Of a DNA stretch of 64,000 bases, positions 51,439-60,514 are shown piece after piece. Position numbers and translations under genes: made by a program. Origin of the DNA: an uncultured Oscillospiraceae bacterium (GTDB lineage Bacteria > Bacillota > Clostridia > Oscillospirales > Oscillospiraceae); NCBI GenBank assembly GCA_944387845.1, contig CALXGH010000067.1, positions 1 to 64,000 on the forward strand. The letters are read 5' to 3'. Below the pieces are notes generated by a model, which did not search any database, was not told the DNA's origin, and was given only the letters and a program-made list of their open reading frames with translations. Within the stretch, counting starts at the first letter, position 1; the number at the start of each line of letters is the position of its first letter.

Positions 51439-53448
51439 ATGAAAAAATCCTTGACTAAGATTTTATGTCTACTTATCGCTTCAGTTATGCTCCTGTCAGT
51501 TACAGCCTATGCGGCTTTTGAGGACCTGACTGATGTTGAGGGCCACTGGGGTGAGGAGTATCTTAAAAAATCGTATGACGATGAAATTCTCATAGGATAT
51601 GAAGACAACACAATGAGGCCTGATAAGGATATAGACCTCTGTGAGGTTATGACCATCATCACAAGGATGCTGGATATGGATGTCAGCAGCGTTTCTCCAG
51701 AGCTGGGTCTTGCCGGTGATGAATGGTATGCGGAAGAGGTTTCAGCAGCTTATGAGATGGGCCTTTTTGAAAAGGGACAGGCTTTTGAGTCCGGTATGAA
51801 GAGACAGGACGTATTTTACGCCATAGCTGAGGCATTCTGCCTTACAAAAGCTGAGCCGAACTATGATCTGCTGTCTGCTTATTCCGACAGAGATCAGATC
51901 AGCAGCAAGAACAGAGCTGCTGTAGCATCCCTTCTTGAGGATGGATATATTATCGGCTTTGCAGGAGAACTGACACCTAATCTTCCTATAACAAGAGCTG
52001 AGTTCGTTACTATCATTTACAGACTTGTGGACAGAGTTAAATATACCGGGTCTGAGAGCAGCTTTGTATCTGAGAAAGACTCAATGGCAAACGCTACAGG
52101 TGAGAGAATATGGATGGCCTGCAGCACTTCCAGGCTGAATCTCGTAAATGTGAAAGCTGATCGTTTAGTAATACGTTCAGATGAGATAAGCAATTTCTAT
52201 ACAGCGGCATCCCGTTTTAGCAAGGTTGCAATAGGCACACCTGATGAATTTACTCTCTCAAGAATAAGCTATGTAGGTGATGTGTCTGTACACGGCAAGG
52301 GTGGCAAAGTAAACATTGCTCAGGATGTAAATTCTGTTGAGGTAGTATCAACGGGAAGAGATATTGAGATCAGAGCAGATGTGGACAAGGTCATCATAAG
52401 CGGCAGCGGCAACACTGTCAGAATAAGCGAAGGTGATGTTGGCGAGGTCGTTTTAAATGGAACAGACAACAAACTTATTGTTGGTACTGATGTGAAGTCA
52501 GTAAGCGTAAAGGGACAGAACAGCGTTATTGAGGGTACGGGTGAAATCGGCACTCTGTATGTTTTCACAAGCAAATACACATGCAGTGCTCCCTATGCTT
52601 CCATAGTTTATGATGGTCTTCTCTGTGCTGATGTAGCGCTTAGCGCTCCGTCTTCACTTCCGGCCGGTGAAAAACTTGTTGTAACAGCCTCCGTATCCAA
52701 TGCTGAAGCAAAAACATACACAGCATATTGGACTATTGATGGCGTCAAGCAGCCTGAGTTTATTGCTGATCTTTCTGCAGGGACAACTTTCACATTTGAA
52801 TATGAGTATACATATACATATAATATGCAGAAGACCGGTAAGGTCGAGTTTGCAATAGTTGATAATGGGGGAGAGGTTGAAAAGAAAACGGCAACAGTAT
52901 CCTATGACGTTGAAAACTACCCTATGGATCACTATTATGACGGGGATATACTGAAAGTAGTAACCACCGGATACAAAGGAAACTACACCCTCAAATGGGC
53001 TCAGGATCATGACTATACCGACTTTGAAAAGGTACTTTGGGTAAATACCAAGGGCTATACAAGCGATACGGAATATCTCATCTGGGTAAGCATCGCTTAT
53101 CAGAGATGTAACGTTTTCAAAAATGTTAACGGTACATGGGAACTTGTAAGATCCAGTATAGTTGCTACCGGTAAATCCAGTACAGCAACACCAGTTGGCG
53201 TATACAAGACCACATATAAGCAGTCTGGATGGTACACACCTGATTATACCTGTTATCCTGTAGTAAGGTTCTATGCTGGAACAGGCTATGCCTTCCACTC
53301 AAGACTTTACAGACCGGGTTCAACCACAGTGCTTCTGGATCCAAGCATTGGATATCCTGTAAGCCTTGGCTGCATCAGAATGTATGATGAGGACATAAGA
53401 TACTTATACAACAATATCCCGTCAGGTACGACAGTGGTAGTTTACTAA
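51439..53448 (+). CDS. Secreted SLH-domain protein with C-terminal L,D-transpeptidase domain
   Basis: 669 residues. Signal peptide (KKSLTKILCLLIASVMLLSVTAYA). S-layer homology modules over about 26-200 (FEDLTDVEGHWGEEYLKK; ILIGYEDNTMRPDKDIDLCEVM; PNLPITRAEFVTIIYRLV) tether it to the wall. A repetitive beta-strand region (about 225-395, alternating V/I, many SVSVKG-like turns) and an Ig-like segment follow. The YkuD-type domain (about 535-669) has HSRLYRPG and SLGCIRM (Ser642, Cys645 as nucleophile), the expected HxxS...GCxR type set. It probably cross-links peptidoglycan by 3-3 bonds or attaches proteins. GGGGAGG precedes the ATG. Confidence 0.92.
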   Translation: MKKSLTKILCLLIASVMLLSVTAYAAFEDLTDVEGHWGEEYLKKSYDDEILIGYEDNTMRPDKDIDLCEVMTIITRMLDMDVSSVSPELGLAGDEWYAEEVSAAYEMGLFEKGQAFESGMKRQDVFYAIAEAFCLTKAEPNYDLLSAYSDRDQISSKNRAAVASLLEDGYIIGFAGELTPNLPITRAEFVTIIYRLVDRVKYTGSESSFVSEKDSMANATGERIWMACSTSRLNLVNVKADRLVIRSDEISNFYTAASRFSKVAIGTPDEFTLSRISYVGDVSVHGKGGKVNIAQDVNSVEVVSTGRDIEIRADVDKVIISGSGNTVRISEGDVGEVVLNGTDNKLIVGTDVKSVSVKGQNSVIEGTGEIGTLYVFTSKYTCSAPYASIVYDGLLCADVALSAPSSLPAGEKLVVTASVSNAEAKTYTAYWTIDGVKQPEFIADLSAGTTFTFEYEYTYTYNMQKTGKVEFAIVDNGGEVEKKTATVSYDVENYPMDHYYDGDILKVVTTGYKGNYTLKWAQDHDYTDFEKVLWVNTKGYTSDTEYLIWVSIAYQRCNVFKNVNGTWELVRSSIVATGKSSTATPVGVYKTTYKQSGWYTPDYTCYPVVRFYAGTGYAFHSRLYRPGSTTVLLDPSIGYPVSLGCIRMYDEDIRYLYNNIPSGTTVVVY

Positions 53449-53455
53449 AAAAATA

Positions 53456-53490
53456 AAAAGCCTGTAAGGAAAAACCTTACAGGCTTTTTG
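53456..53490. terminator. Bidirectional terminator
   Basis: Perfect 15-bp stem AAAAAGCCTGTAAGG / CCTTACAGGCTTTTT. Confidence 0.92.
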
Positions 53491-53506
53491 ATATCTGATA
53501 AAGGAA

Positions 53507-54655
53507 TCAGCTGCCGAATACCTCGGCGGCTTTTTTCATGTTTTCTCTGATTTTCACCTGGAAAGGACATCTGCTTTCGCAGGCACCACAGGCGATACAT
53601 TCGCTTGCTCTGTGCGGCAAAGCCATGTAGTGTTCTCTTACAGTCTCCGGAACATCTTTGCCTGGAACGCAGAGATCTAGGAATTTCGTTACGTTTGCCA
53701 CATCAATACCTACTGGGCATGGTGCGCAGTGTCCACAGTACATACATGAGCCCTGCCATGTGATTTTCGGCATTTTTGAAAATGCTTCAGCGTAGTCCTT
53801 TTCGACGTCTGACGCGTCCTCATAGGCAACACATTCTTCAAGTTCTTTTACAGAAAAGGCTCCGCACATTACGGAGGAGACAGATGGTCTTGTCAAGGCA
53901 TAATGGATGCACTGGACTGGAGTAAGGGCCACATGGGCAGGTGAACGTTCAGCGCTTAAAAGAGCGCCGCCGGAGAAAGCTTTCATAACTGTAATACCAA
54001 CACCAAGCCTCTGGCATGTTTCATAAAGCTCCTGCCTGTCTTTGTCCATATTTGAAAAATGCTTGTCATAAGACTCCAACGCCAACAGTGAGTCTATATC
54101 CTTACCCGCTGGCTGAAGGTCAAAGAAGGGATTTATGCTGAACAGCAGAACATCGATAAGGCCGCTGTTTACTGCCGCAAGGGCCGTCTTGGGATCGTGG
54201 CTTGACAGGCCTATATGTTTTATGACACCTTTTTCCTTAAGTTCGAGGGCATATTTCATAACATCGCCGTTTTTAACCTTGTCCCAGTCCGCAATGGAGT
54301 CCACATAGTGGATCATGCCTATGTCTATATAATCGGTCTGAAGCCTCTTAAGCTGGTCTTCGAAGCCGGTTTTGACCTCCTGGATGTCTCTTGTACGCTT
54401 ATACTGACCGTCTTTCCAGATGGTGCAAAGATGAGCCTGAAGAACGAATTTTTCGCGTCTTCCAACAAGAGCCTGGCCCAAACCTGACCGCAGCTTTGGC
54501 TCAGGGGAAAAGAGGTCGATACAATTGACGCCGTATTTCTCCATGGCGTCCACGAAACTTTTGATAAATTCCGCGTCCTTTTCAATGAGGCCTTCGCATC
54601 CTGCGCCGACTTCACTGACTCTGATGCCGGTTTTGCCAAGTTCACGATAGATCAT
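53507..54655 (-). CDS. Aldo/keto reductase with C-terminal ferredoxin-like domain
   Basis: 382 residues. TIM barrel with NCIDLFSPEPKLRSGLG, FVLQAHLCT and MIHYVDSIADW where catalytic residues lie; the Tyr of the Asp-Tyr-Lys-His set is not in its usual spot, so activity may be altered. The C-terminal clusters are CMYCGHCAPCPVGIDVANV and CIACGACESRCPFQVKI, binding two [4Fe-4S]. The ATG at 54655 follows AGGAG by 7 bases. Related to the gene at 4141-5166 but distinctly diverged. Confidence 0.9.
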   Translation of the reverse strand: MIYRELGKTGIRVSEVGAGCEGLIEKDAEFIKSFVDAMEKYGVNCIDLFSPEPKLRSGLGQALVGRREKFVLQAHLCTIWKDGQYKRTRDIQEVKTGFEDQLKRLQTDYIDIGMIHYVDSIADWDKVKNGDVMKYALELKEKGVIKHIGLSSHDPKTALAAVNSGLIDVLLFSINPFFDLQPAGKDIDSLLALESYDKHFSNMDKDRQELYETCQRLGVGITVMKAFSGGALLSAERSPAHVALTPVQCIHYALTRPSVSSVMCGAFSVKELEECVAYEDASDVEKDYAEAFSKMPKITWQGSCMYCGHCAPCPVGIDVANVTKFLDLCVPGKDVPETVREHYMALPHRASECIACGACESRCPFQVKIRENMKKAAEVFGS

Positions 54656-54689
54656 AAAAACCGCTCCTTTTAATAATAGTGTTACATTC

Positions 54690-54725
54690 ATTATAAATGA
54701 TAAGGAAATTTTATGCAAACGTTTG
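54690..54725 (-). promoter_or_regulatory. Promoter of aldo/keto reductase with palindrome
   Basis: TTGCAT (54718-54713), 17-bp spacer, TATAAT (54695-54690). The 10-bp palindrome CAAACGTTTG (54716-54725) overlaps the -35, and TCATT-ata-AATGA spans the -10. Confidence 0.65.
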
Positions 54726-54847
54726 TACTATTGGCTAAATATAAAAGACATAAATACAAATACCTGTTGACTTTAATAGAGTGAAGTGATAACGTATTAG
54801 ACAGACGACCTTGTGCCGTGCCAGTACAGTCAGAAAGGATTGTTTGT

Positions 54848-55162
54848 ATGGACCTTTTTAAAACAGATAATGTTAAATTCCTTGTCAGTGCTATTATGGA
54901 GCTGAAAACTGAAGAGGAATGTAAAAATTTTATTGAAGATATAATGACGACCAAGGAGATTCTTGATATGTCCCAGAGACTGCTGGTGGCAAAGCTCCTT
55001 GACGAAGGCCTGGTTTACAGCAAGATTATGGAGGTTTCAGGCGCCAGCAGTACTACAATATCGAGGGTAAACCGCTGCTATACCTATGGAAACGGTGGGT
55101 ACAAAACTGTTTTGGACAGACTCAGCGGAAAAGATGAAGCTGGACAGTATGATGCTATTTAA
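54848..55162 (+). CDS. YerC/YecD-family TrpR-like DNA-binding protein
   Basis: 104 residues. The all-helical TrpR-like fold has the helix-turn-helix MSQRLLVAKLLDEGLVYSKIMEVSGASSTTISRVNRCYTYG, characteristic of the YerC/YecD family, and the preceding ECKNFIEDIMTTKEILD. Function of the family is not established; the fold indicates DNA binding. The ATG at 54848 follows AAAGGA. Promoter candidate TTGACT-17-TAACGT lies upstream (54763-54791 region). Confidence 0.9.
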   Translation: MDLFKTDNVKFLVSAIMELKTEEECKNFIEDIMTTKEILDMSQRLLVAKLLDEGLVYSKIMEVSGASSTTISRVNRCYTYGNGGYKTVLDRLSGKDEAGQYDAI

Positions 55163-55220
55163 TACTATTTTAGATTAAATGTTAGATTTTGATAAGATGT
55201 AGAAACTGATATTTAAACAT

Positions 55221-55255
55221 AAAAACTGCGGAACAGAATGTTCCGCAGTTTTTTG
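55221..55255. terminator. Bidirectional terminator
   Basis: Stem AAAAACTGCGGAACA / TGTTCCGCAGTTTTT; ends yerC-like (+) and the liv operon (-). Confidence 0.9.
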
Positions 55256-55291
55256 TCCTCATTATGTGTAAAGTATCTGAAATCTGTTTTG

Positions 55292-55993
55292 TTATCCACC
55301 CAAGTAAGCTTTTCTGATCTCGTCGCTTTGGATAAGATCCTGACCAGTGCCGGACAGTATGATTTTACCTGTCTCCAGAACATAGGCTCTGTCAGCGATG
55401 GAAAGGGCCATCTGAGCGTTCTGCTCAACAAGGAGGATTGTTGTGCCATTGTCTCTGAGTGCTTTTATAATATCGAAAATCTGCTCAACGAGAATTGGGG
55501 CAAGACCCATTGATGGCTCATCTAACATAAGAAGCTTAGGATGGCTCATAAGCGCTCTTCCGATTGCAAGCATTTGCTGCTCACCACCTGACAGAGTGCC
55601 GGCGATCTGCCGCTGCCTTTCATTAAGTCTTGGAAACTGCTTGTATACATCGTCAAGGTCCTGGCGGAGTTTACTGCCATCCTGAGTAAAAGCACCCATT
55701 TCCAGATTTTCCTGTACAGTCATCTGAAGGAAGATACGCCTTCCTTCGGGTACATGAGCAAGGCTTTGAGAGACGATTTTATGAGGAGGTGTATTTGATA
55801 TATTGTGTCCCAAAAATTCAATGGAACCGGTTGTAGACCGGAGCAGTCCGGAGATAGTTTTTAAAATCGTACTTTTGCCTGCGCCGTTAGCACCGATGAG
55901 AGTTACTATTTCGCCCTCGTTTACTTCAAAGGAGACACCTTTTATAGCATGAATGTTGCCGTAATATACGTTAATATCATTTACTTTTAACAT
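55292..55993 (-). CDS. livF: Branched-chain amino acid ABC transporter ATP-binding protein LivF
   Basis: 233 residues. INVYYGNIHAIKGVSFEVNEGE, Walker A GANGAGKST, LSGGEQQMLAIGRALM signature, Walker B LLMLDEPSMGLAP. The LivF-specific pattern (VPEGRRIF, SMGLAP) is clear. The ATG at 55993 follows GGAGG; upstream Arg-rich codons belong to the overlapping livG end. Last gene of the operon. Confidence 0.95.
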   Translation of the reverse strand: MLKVNDINVYYGNIHAIKGVSFEVNEGEIVTLIGANGAGKSTILKTISGLLRSTTGSIEFLGHNISNTPPHKIVSQSLAHVPEGRRIFLQMTVQENLEMGAFTQDGSKLRQDLDDVYKQFPRLNERQRQIAGTLSGGEQQMLAIGRALMSHPKLLMLDEPSMGLAPILVEQIFDIIKALRDNGTTILLVEQNAQMALSIADRAYVLETGKIILSGTGQDLIQSDEIRKAYLGG

Positions 55994-55994
55994 A

Positions 55995-56840
55995 TTACGC
56001 CTCCTTCTTCTTGCCAAGATATGCTTCAATTACCGCAGGGTTTGCCTGTATCTGTTCAGGATTTCCTTTAGCGATAACTTTTCCAAAGTTCAAAACGCAT
56101 ATACCCTCGCATACGCCCATGACGAGGTTCATATCGTGCTCGATAAGTATGATCGCGATGTGGAACAGGTCTCTTATGTGGCGTATGTTCTCCATAAGTT
56201 CTGCCGTCTCGGACGGGTTCATACCTGCGGCAGGTTCATCAAGAAGAAGCAGAGAGGGGTTGCTTGCAAGTGCCCTTACGATCTCCAGACGACGCTGGGC
56301 ACCGTAGGGGAGACTTCCGGCCTGGGCATTTGCCATGCCTTCCATATTGAATATGGAGAGGAGCTCCATAGCGCGCTCATGGGCAATCTTCTCATATTTC
56401 CAGTAACGTGGCATACGGAGGATGCCCTCAATAGAGCTGTAAGTTATGGAGTTGTGCATACCTATTTTAACGTTTTCCTCAACGGTTAAGGAATTGAAAA
56501 GACGTATATTCTGGAAAGTTCTTGCTATACCCAGTTTATTTACTTGGACGGTGGACATGCCGTGCGTGTCCACACCGTCCAGCAGGATAGTACCACGGGT
56601 AGGCTGATAAACTTTAGTCAAAAGGTTGAAAACAGTGGTTTTACCTGCGCCGTTAGGACCGATAAGACCGGCTATTTCGGTTTTGCCTATTGTGAGATTG
56701 AAATCGTCAACGGCGGTAAGACCACCAAAATCAATTCCAAGATGCCGTGCTTCAAGAATCGGCGTTTTGTCAAGGTCCCGTTCAGGTATAAAGGCGTTTG
56801 ATGGCGCCCATACGGATTTCGCATCAAGCGGCTTCTTCAT
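55995..56840 (-). CDS. livG: Branched-chain amino acid ABC transporter ATP-binding protein LivG
   Basis: 281 residues. GIDFGGLTAVDDFNLTI, Walker A GPNGAGKTT, LPYGAQRRLEIVRALA signature, Walker B LLLLDEPAAGMNP, and the LivG-type ARTFQNIRLF. An N-terminal extension of about 28 residues precedes the usual start, but GGAGAGG lies in front of this ATG. Overlaps livM by 17 bp. Confidence 0.95.
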   Translation of the reverse strand: MKKPLDAKSVWAPSNAFIPERDLDKTPILEARHLGIDFGGLTAVDDFNLTIGKTEIAGLIGPNGAGKTTVFNLLTKVYQPTRGTILLDGVDTHGMSTVQVNKLGIARTFQNIRLFNSLTVEENVKIGMHNSITYSSIEGILRMPRYWKYEKIAHERAMELLSIFNMEGMANAQAGSLPYGAQRRLEIVRALASNPSLLLLDEPAAGMNPSETAELMENIRHIRDLFHIAIILIEHDMNLVMGVCEGICVLNFGKVIAKGNPEQIQANPAVIEAYLGKKKEA

Positions 56841-57909
56841 CTGCTTCCTCTCCTTTCTTTCTGCGTGGAATTATCTTTTCAACAAGATTTTTGATCTGTG
56901 GGCTATTTGTGGCCAGCATAACAAGAATAAGGACTATTGCGTAAATGAGCATACGGTAATCTTCGAAGCCTCTTAAAGCCTCAGGCAATATGGTAAGTAT
57001 GACAGCGGAGATTATGGAACCCCATATATTTCCAAGGCCACCAAGTACAACATAAACAAGTATGAGTATGGATGTATTGAAATTAAACTTTGATGACATA
57101 AGGCTTGAGAAGTTAAGACCATAGAGCGCACCAGCGGCTCCCGCAAGGGCGGAGGAAATTACAAAAGCCATAAGTTTATATTTAGTGATATTTATGCCTA
57201 CGGACTCAGCAGCTATTCTATTGTCCCTTAAAGCCATGATGGCTCTGCCGCTGCGGCTTCTTATAAGATTCAGTACGATTACAAGGGTTATCATAATAAG
57301 GATAAAACCAACTGTAAATGTTGATATGGCCTTTACGCCGGTAGCACCTTGTGCCCCCTTGATTATCATAACTCCACCCTCCAGCAGGTTGAGGTCTGAA
57401 ACGCTCTTAGAACCGAAAGCGTTGAAGATAACGTGAAGGCCATTTGAATCAACACCTACAATGAGGCAGTTGATGACCTCTTTTATTATCTCACCAAAAG
57501 CCAGGGTTACTATTGCAAGATAGTCGCCCCGGAGCCTCAAAACAGGTATACCTATTATCACTCCGGCTATGGCTGCGAAGAACGCACCTACAATTATGGC
57601 GATTATAAGCCTAAGAACAGGGGAGGGAATAACAGTTTGAAGGCTCATGGCGGCAATAATGCCGGAAAATGCACCGACACTCATAAAGCCTGCGTGGCCA
57701 AGGCTCAGCTCACCGAGAACTCCTACTGTAAGGTTCAGGGAAATGGCCATTACTACATAGCAGCATATTGGTATGAGCTGACCTGTAAAGGAGCGGGTAA
57801 GAGCCCCATCGTTTTTAAGGGTATTTACGATTATAAAGGCGATAATTACGCCGATATATGTAGCAAAGTCTACAAGAGTGGTTTTTTTAATGCTTTTTAA
57901 TTTACTCAT
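56824..57909 (-). CDS. livM: Branched-chain amino acid ABC transporter permease LivM
   Basis: 361 residues with eight or more membrane helices. LSLGHAGFMSVGAFSGI, RLRGDYLAIVTLAFGEI and ALRDNRIAAESVGINITKYK are typical LivM motifs, and GLGNIWGSIISAVILTILPE near the end. Forms the membrane channel with LivH. Confidence 0.95.
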   Translation of the reverse strand: MSKLKSIKKTTLVDFATYIGVIIAFIIVNTLKNDGALTRSFTGQLIPICCYVVMAISLNLTVGVLGELSLGHAGFMSVGAFSGIIAAMSLQTVIPSPVLRLIIAIIVGAFFAAIAGVIIGIPVLRLRGDYLAIVTLAFGEIIKEVINCLIVGVDSNGLHVIFNAFGSKSVSDLNLLEGGVMIIKGAQGATGVKAISTFTVGFILIMITLVIVLNLIRSRSGRAIMALRDNRIAAESVGINITKYKLMAFVISSALAGAAGALYGLNFSSLMSSKFNFNTSILILVYVVLGGLGNIWGSIISAVILTILPEALRGFEDYRMLIYAIVLILVMLATNSPQIKNLVEKIIPRRKKGEEADEEAA

Positions 57910-57919
57910 ATCTTCAGCC

Positions 57920-58798
57920 TCAAACTTTCTCTGGAACGTATTTGCCTAAAAGACCTGCGGGGCGGACAAGGAGCACCACGATCAGAACTGCAAACACGAT
58001 GGCGTTTGAAATGTTTGTGGATATATATGCTTTTGCCATTGCCTCGATTATGCCAAGGAGAAGGCCGCCGAGGAAAGCGCCCGGTATGGAGCCAATACCA
58101 CCGAAAACTGCGGCGGTAAATGCCTTTATACCAGGCATGGAGCCTGTTGTAGGCATAAGAGTTGTGTAAGATGAACAAAGGAAAACACCAGCGACAGCGG
58201 CAAGTGCGGAGCCAATTGCAAATGTCATGGATATTGTTCTGTTAACGTTGATTCCCATAAGCTGAGCTGCGCCCTTATCCTCGGATACGGCGCGCATAGC
58301 CTTACCCATTTTGCTCCTGCTGGTAAAAAGTGTAAGAGCGATCATTATGATAACGCAAACCAAAAACGTAACAAGAGATATGTATGATATAGTCAGCTTG
58401 CCACCAAAAAGAGAGAGAGAACCGTTTATTATTACGGGATAAGATTTTGGATTTGGGCTGAATATCAGCTGGGCCGAATTCTGAAGGAAATAGCTGACGC
58501 CGATAGCGGTTATAAGGACCGCCAGAGAAGGTGCAGAGCGGAGCGGCCTGTAAGCAAGGCCCTCTATGACGACGCCCAATACCGTACATGCCACCATTGC
58601 GACCACGACAGCTGCCCACACCGGCAGTCCCCATGAGGTCATGGCTATAAGAGACACGTAACCACCGACCATGATAACATCACCGTGGGCGAAGTTAAGC
58701 ATTTTAGCGATGCCGTATACCATGGTATAGCCCAGAGCTATCATTGCATATACGCTACCAAGGCTTATACCGCTTATCAAGTACGATAAAAATACCAT
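57920..58798 (-). CDS. livH: Branched-chain amino acid ABC transporter permease LivH
   Basis: 292 residues. LIALGYTMVYGIAKMLNFAHGDVIMVGGYVS is the LivH signature start; AVSEDKGAAQLMGINVNRTI is the ATPase-coupling loop; FGGIGSIPGAFLGGLLLGIIEA is near the end. GGAAGG precedes the ATG. Confidence 0.95.
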   Translation of the reverse strand: MVFLSYLISGISLGSVYAMIALGYTMVYGIAKMLNFAHGDVIMVGGYVSLIAMTSWGLPVWAAVVVAMVACTVLGVVIEGLAYRPLRSAPSLAVLITAIGVSYFLQNSAQLIFSPNPKSYPVIINGSLSLFGGKLTISYISLVTFLVCVIIMIALTLFTSRSKMGKAMRAVSEDKGAAQLMGINVNRTISMTFAIGSALAAVAGVFLCSSYTTLMPTTGSMPGIKAFTAAVFGGIGSIPGAFLGGLLLGIIEAMAKAYISTNISNAIVFAVLIVVLLVRPAGLLGKYVPEKV

Positions 58799-58889
58799 TT
58801 TTTCACCTTCCGTTTAAAAAATTTTTTATATCAGAGGCACAAACGGCAGAATTTCCGCCGCCTCTGCTTCTGCTATAAACAGCGTGTGG

Positions 58890-58914
58890 GGCTGCCGGAT
58901 TTTATCCGGCAGCC
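58890..58914 (-). other. Hairpin between livK and livH
   Basis: Perfect 10-bp stem GGCTGCCGGA / TCCGGCAGCC, 5-base loop, no T run. Probably a transcript-stabilising or partial-termination element that raises binding-protein output relative to the permeases. Confidence 0.65.
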
Positions 58915-58946
58915 TGCACTTTAATTACAATCAGTGTTTTCTTTAT

Positions 58947-60128
58947 TTAGTCAAGAACATATTTGCCGTCTGTGATTGTGTAAACTTTAGGAGACTTAGT
59001 AACCTGACCATTCTCGCTCCATGTCATGCCAGCGCCGGTAAGACCGTCAACAGCGAAATCAGGATCAGTAAATGTTTCTACAAGAGCGTCGCAGAGTTCT
59101 TCGGTTGTATCCATGGAGAGACCTGCTTCAGCGGCAGCCTCGTAAGCGGCTTTGATAGCGTAGATGCAGTCATAAGCGTCAGCTGCGAACTGGTTAGGAG
59201 TCTCGCCTGTCTTTTCTTTGTACTTTTCTACGAAGGATACAGTTGCATCGTCAGTCTCGTCAGCGGAGAATGGGCTGAGAACCTTTACGCCTTCAGCAAG
59301 AGTTGTGTCGAAACCATCAAGTGTAAGGATACCGTCCATACCGTCAACACCGAAGAACAGAGGAGAGTAGTTTGCTGCCTTAGCCTGAGCGAGGATTACG
59401 GAAGCCGGCTGATAATACATAGGCAGGAACAGAACGTCAGCGCCTGCAGCCTGAGCAGCGGCCAACTGTACAGAGAAGTCTGTGGATGTGTCTGTTGTGA
59501 ATGTACCTTCATAAACAAGCTCTACGCCGCCGTCAGCGAGAACACTCTTAAATGCGTCGAAGATACCCTGGGAATATGCATCATCGTTTTTGTAGATAGC
59601 TGCGATTTTGGAGTCAGCGTGGTTTTCCAGCATGTATTCTGCAGCTTCTGTACCCTGAGCAGGATCTGTGAAGCAAACCTGGAATACGTTATCCTTGCCG
59701 TTTGTAACGTCAGTAGAGGAAGCGGAAGGAGTGAGTGTGAATACACGGTCGGTATAAGCATTCTCTGAAACAGAGAGAGCCGGGCCTGTTGTTACAGGAC
59801 CTACGAGAACCTGCATGCCCCAGTCCATAAGATTGTTGTAAGCGTTTACAGCTGTTTCACCATCGCTAACATCGTCCATGCAGGAGAACTCTATCTGCAT
59901 GCCGTTGATGCCACCGTTTTCGTTGATCTCTTCAACAGCGATTTCTGCACCAGCCTTAACAGCTGTACCATATATAGCGGCTTCGCCTGTGAGCGGGCCT
60001 GTGCAGCCAATCTTAAATGTTGCGGTGTCGTTACCGCCGGTCTCTTCTTTGTCGTCCTTGTTGCTGCATCCAGCGAACACAGCCAGCATCATGACCAATG
60101 CCAGTGCAAGAGCTAAAAATTTTTTCAT
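58947..60128 (-). CDS. livK: Branched-chain amino acid-type substrate-binding lipoprotein
   Basis: 393 residues. A lipoprotein signal (KKFLALALALVMMLAVFAGC, Cys21) followed by a periplasmic-binding-protein type I fold: FKIGCTGPLTGEAAIYGTAVKAGAEIAVEEINENGGINGMQIEF, ALSVSENAYTDRVFTL and AADAYDCIYAIKAAYE. It delivers Leu/Ile/Val (or a related ligand) to LivHMGF. First structural gene of the operon, downstream of the proposed attenuator. Confidence 0.94.
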   Translation of the reverse strand: MKKFLALALALVMMLAVFAGCSNKDDKEETGGNDTATFKIGCTGPLTGEAAIYGTAVKAGAEIAVEEINENGGINGMQIEFSCMDDVSDGETAVNAYNNLMDWGMQVLVGPVTTGPALSVSENAYTDRVFTLTPSASSTDVTNGKDNVFQVCFTDPAQGTEAAEYMLENHADSKIAAIYKNDDAYSQGIFDAFKSVLADGGVELVYEGTFTTDTSTDFSVQLAAAQAAGADVLFLPMYYQPASVILAQAKAANYSPLFFGVDGMDGILTLDGFDTTLAEGVKVLSPFSADETDDATVSFVEKYKEKTGETPNQFAADAYDCIYAIKAAYEAAAEAGLSMDTTEELCDALVETFTDPDFAVDGLTGAGMTWSENGQVTKSPKVYTITDGKYVLD

Positions 60129-60175
60129 GATCTTTTCTCCTTTTTTATTTTAGTTTTTTTAAATTAATTTTTTAT

Positions 60176-60214
60176 ACAAAAAAACAGGCCTCGCAAGTTA
60201 AGCGAAGCCTGTTC
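60176..60214 (-). terminator. Intrinsic terminator in the liv leader (proposed attenuator)
   Basis: On the - strand: AACAGGC-t-TCGC / GCGA-g-GCCTGTT with a 6-base loop, followed directly by a run of seven T's. It lies between the small Ile/Val-rich ORF and the livK SD, so termination here would prevent liv expression. Confidence 0.85.
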
Positions 60215-60229
60215 CTTGAGTATACCTTT

Positions 60230-60478
60230 TTAGTTCCCAAAAAATAAACTATACTTTAACCTGCTGTATTTTCTTCTGCAAAAGACAATAATGACGTCAA
60301 TAATATCTACCACGACGACGCTAATGACGTTAATGACAGATAGAACAAAAGAAAAAATGGACACTATAATAGTGCCCATAATTACAGCAATATTGAAAAA
60401 GAAGCAGGAATTATTGTCCTCTGCAAACGCAGCGGATGTAGGACAAGTATTAGGATTATTAAAGAAATACTTTGTCAT
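60230..60478 (-). CDS. Small Ile/Val-rich ORF, proposed attenuator leader peptide
   Basis: 82 codons from ATG 60478, preceded by AAGGA. The first 30 residues are polar and Asn/Cys/Phe containing. The next 38 residues contain 11 Ile, 11 Val and one Leu, with VISVVVVDIIDVIIVF as the densest part. The stop codon lies 16-20 bp before the terminator stem. A promoter TTGACA-16-TAAATT is placed at 60542-60515. Either a leader peptide sensing branched-chain aminoacyl-tRNA, or a small one- or two-helix membrane protein; the hydrophobic composition fits both. Confidence 0.6.
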   Translation of the reverse strand: MTKYFFNNPNTCPTSAAFAEDNNSCFFFNIAVIMGTIIVSIFSFVLSVINVISVVVVDIIDVIIVFCRRKYSRLKYSLFFGN

Positions 60479-60514
60479 CTTCCTGTTTCCTTTCAAAAAA
60501 ATTCTATAAATCAT

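Noticed and set aside
58884-59768. A 294-codon + strand frame opposite livK
   Set aside because: Cys/Val-rich antisense shadow of the binding protein; no SD and implausible composition.
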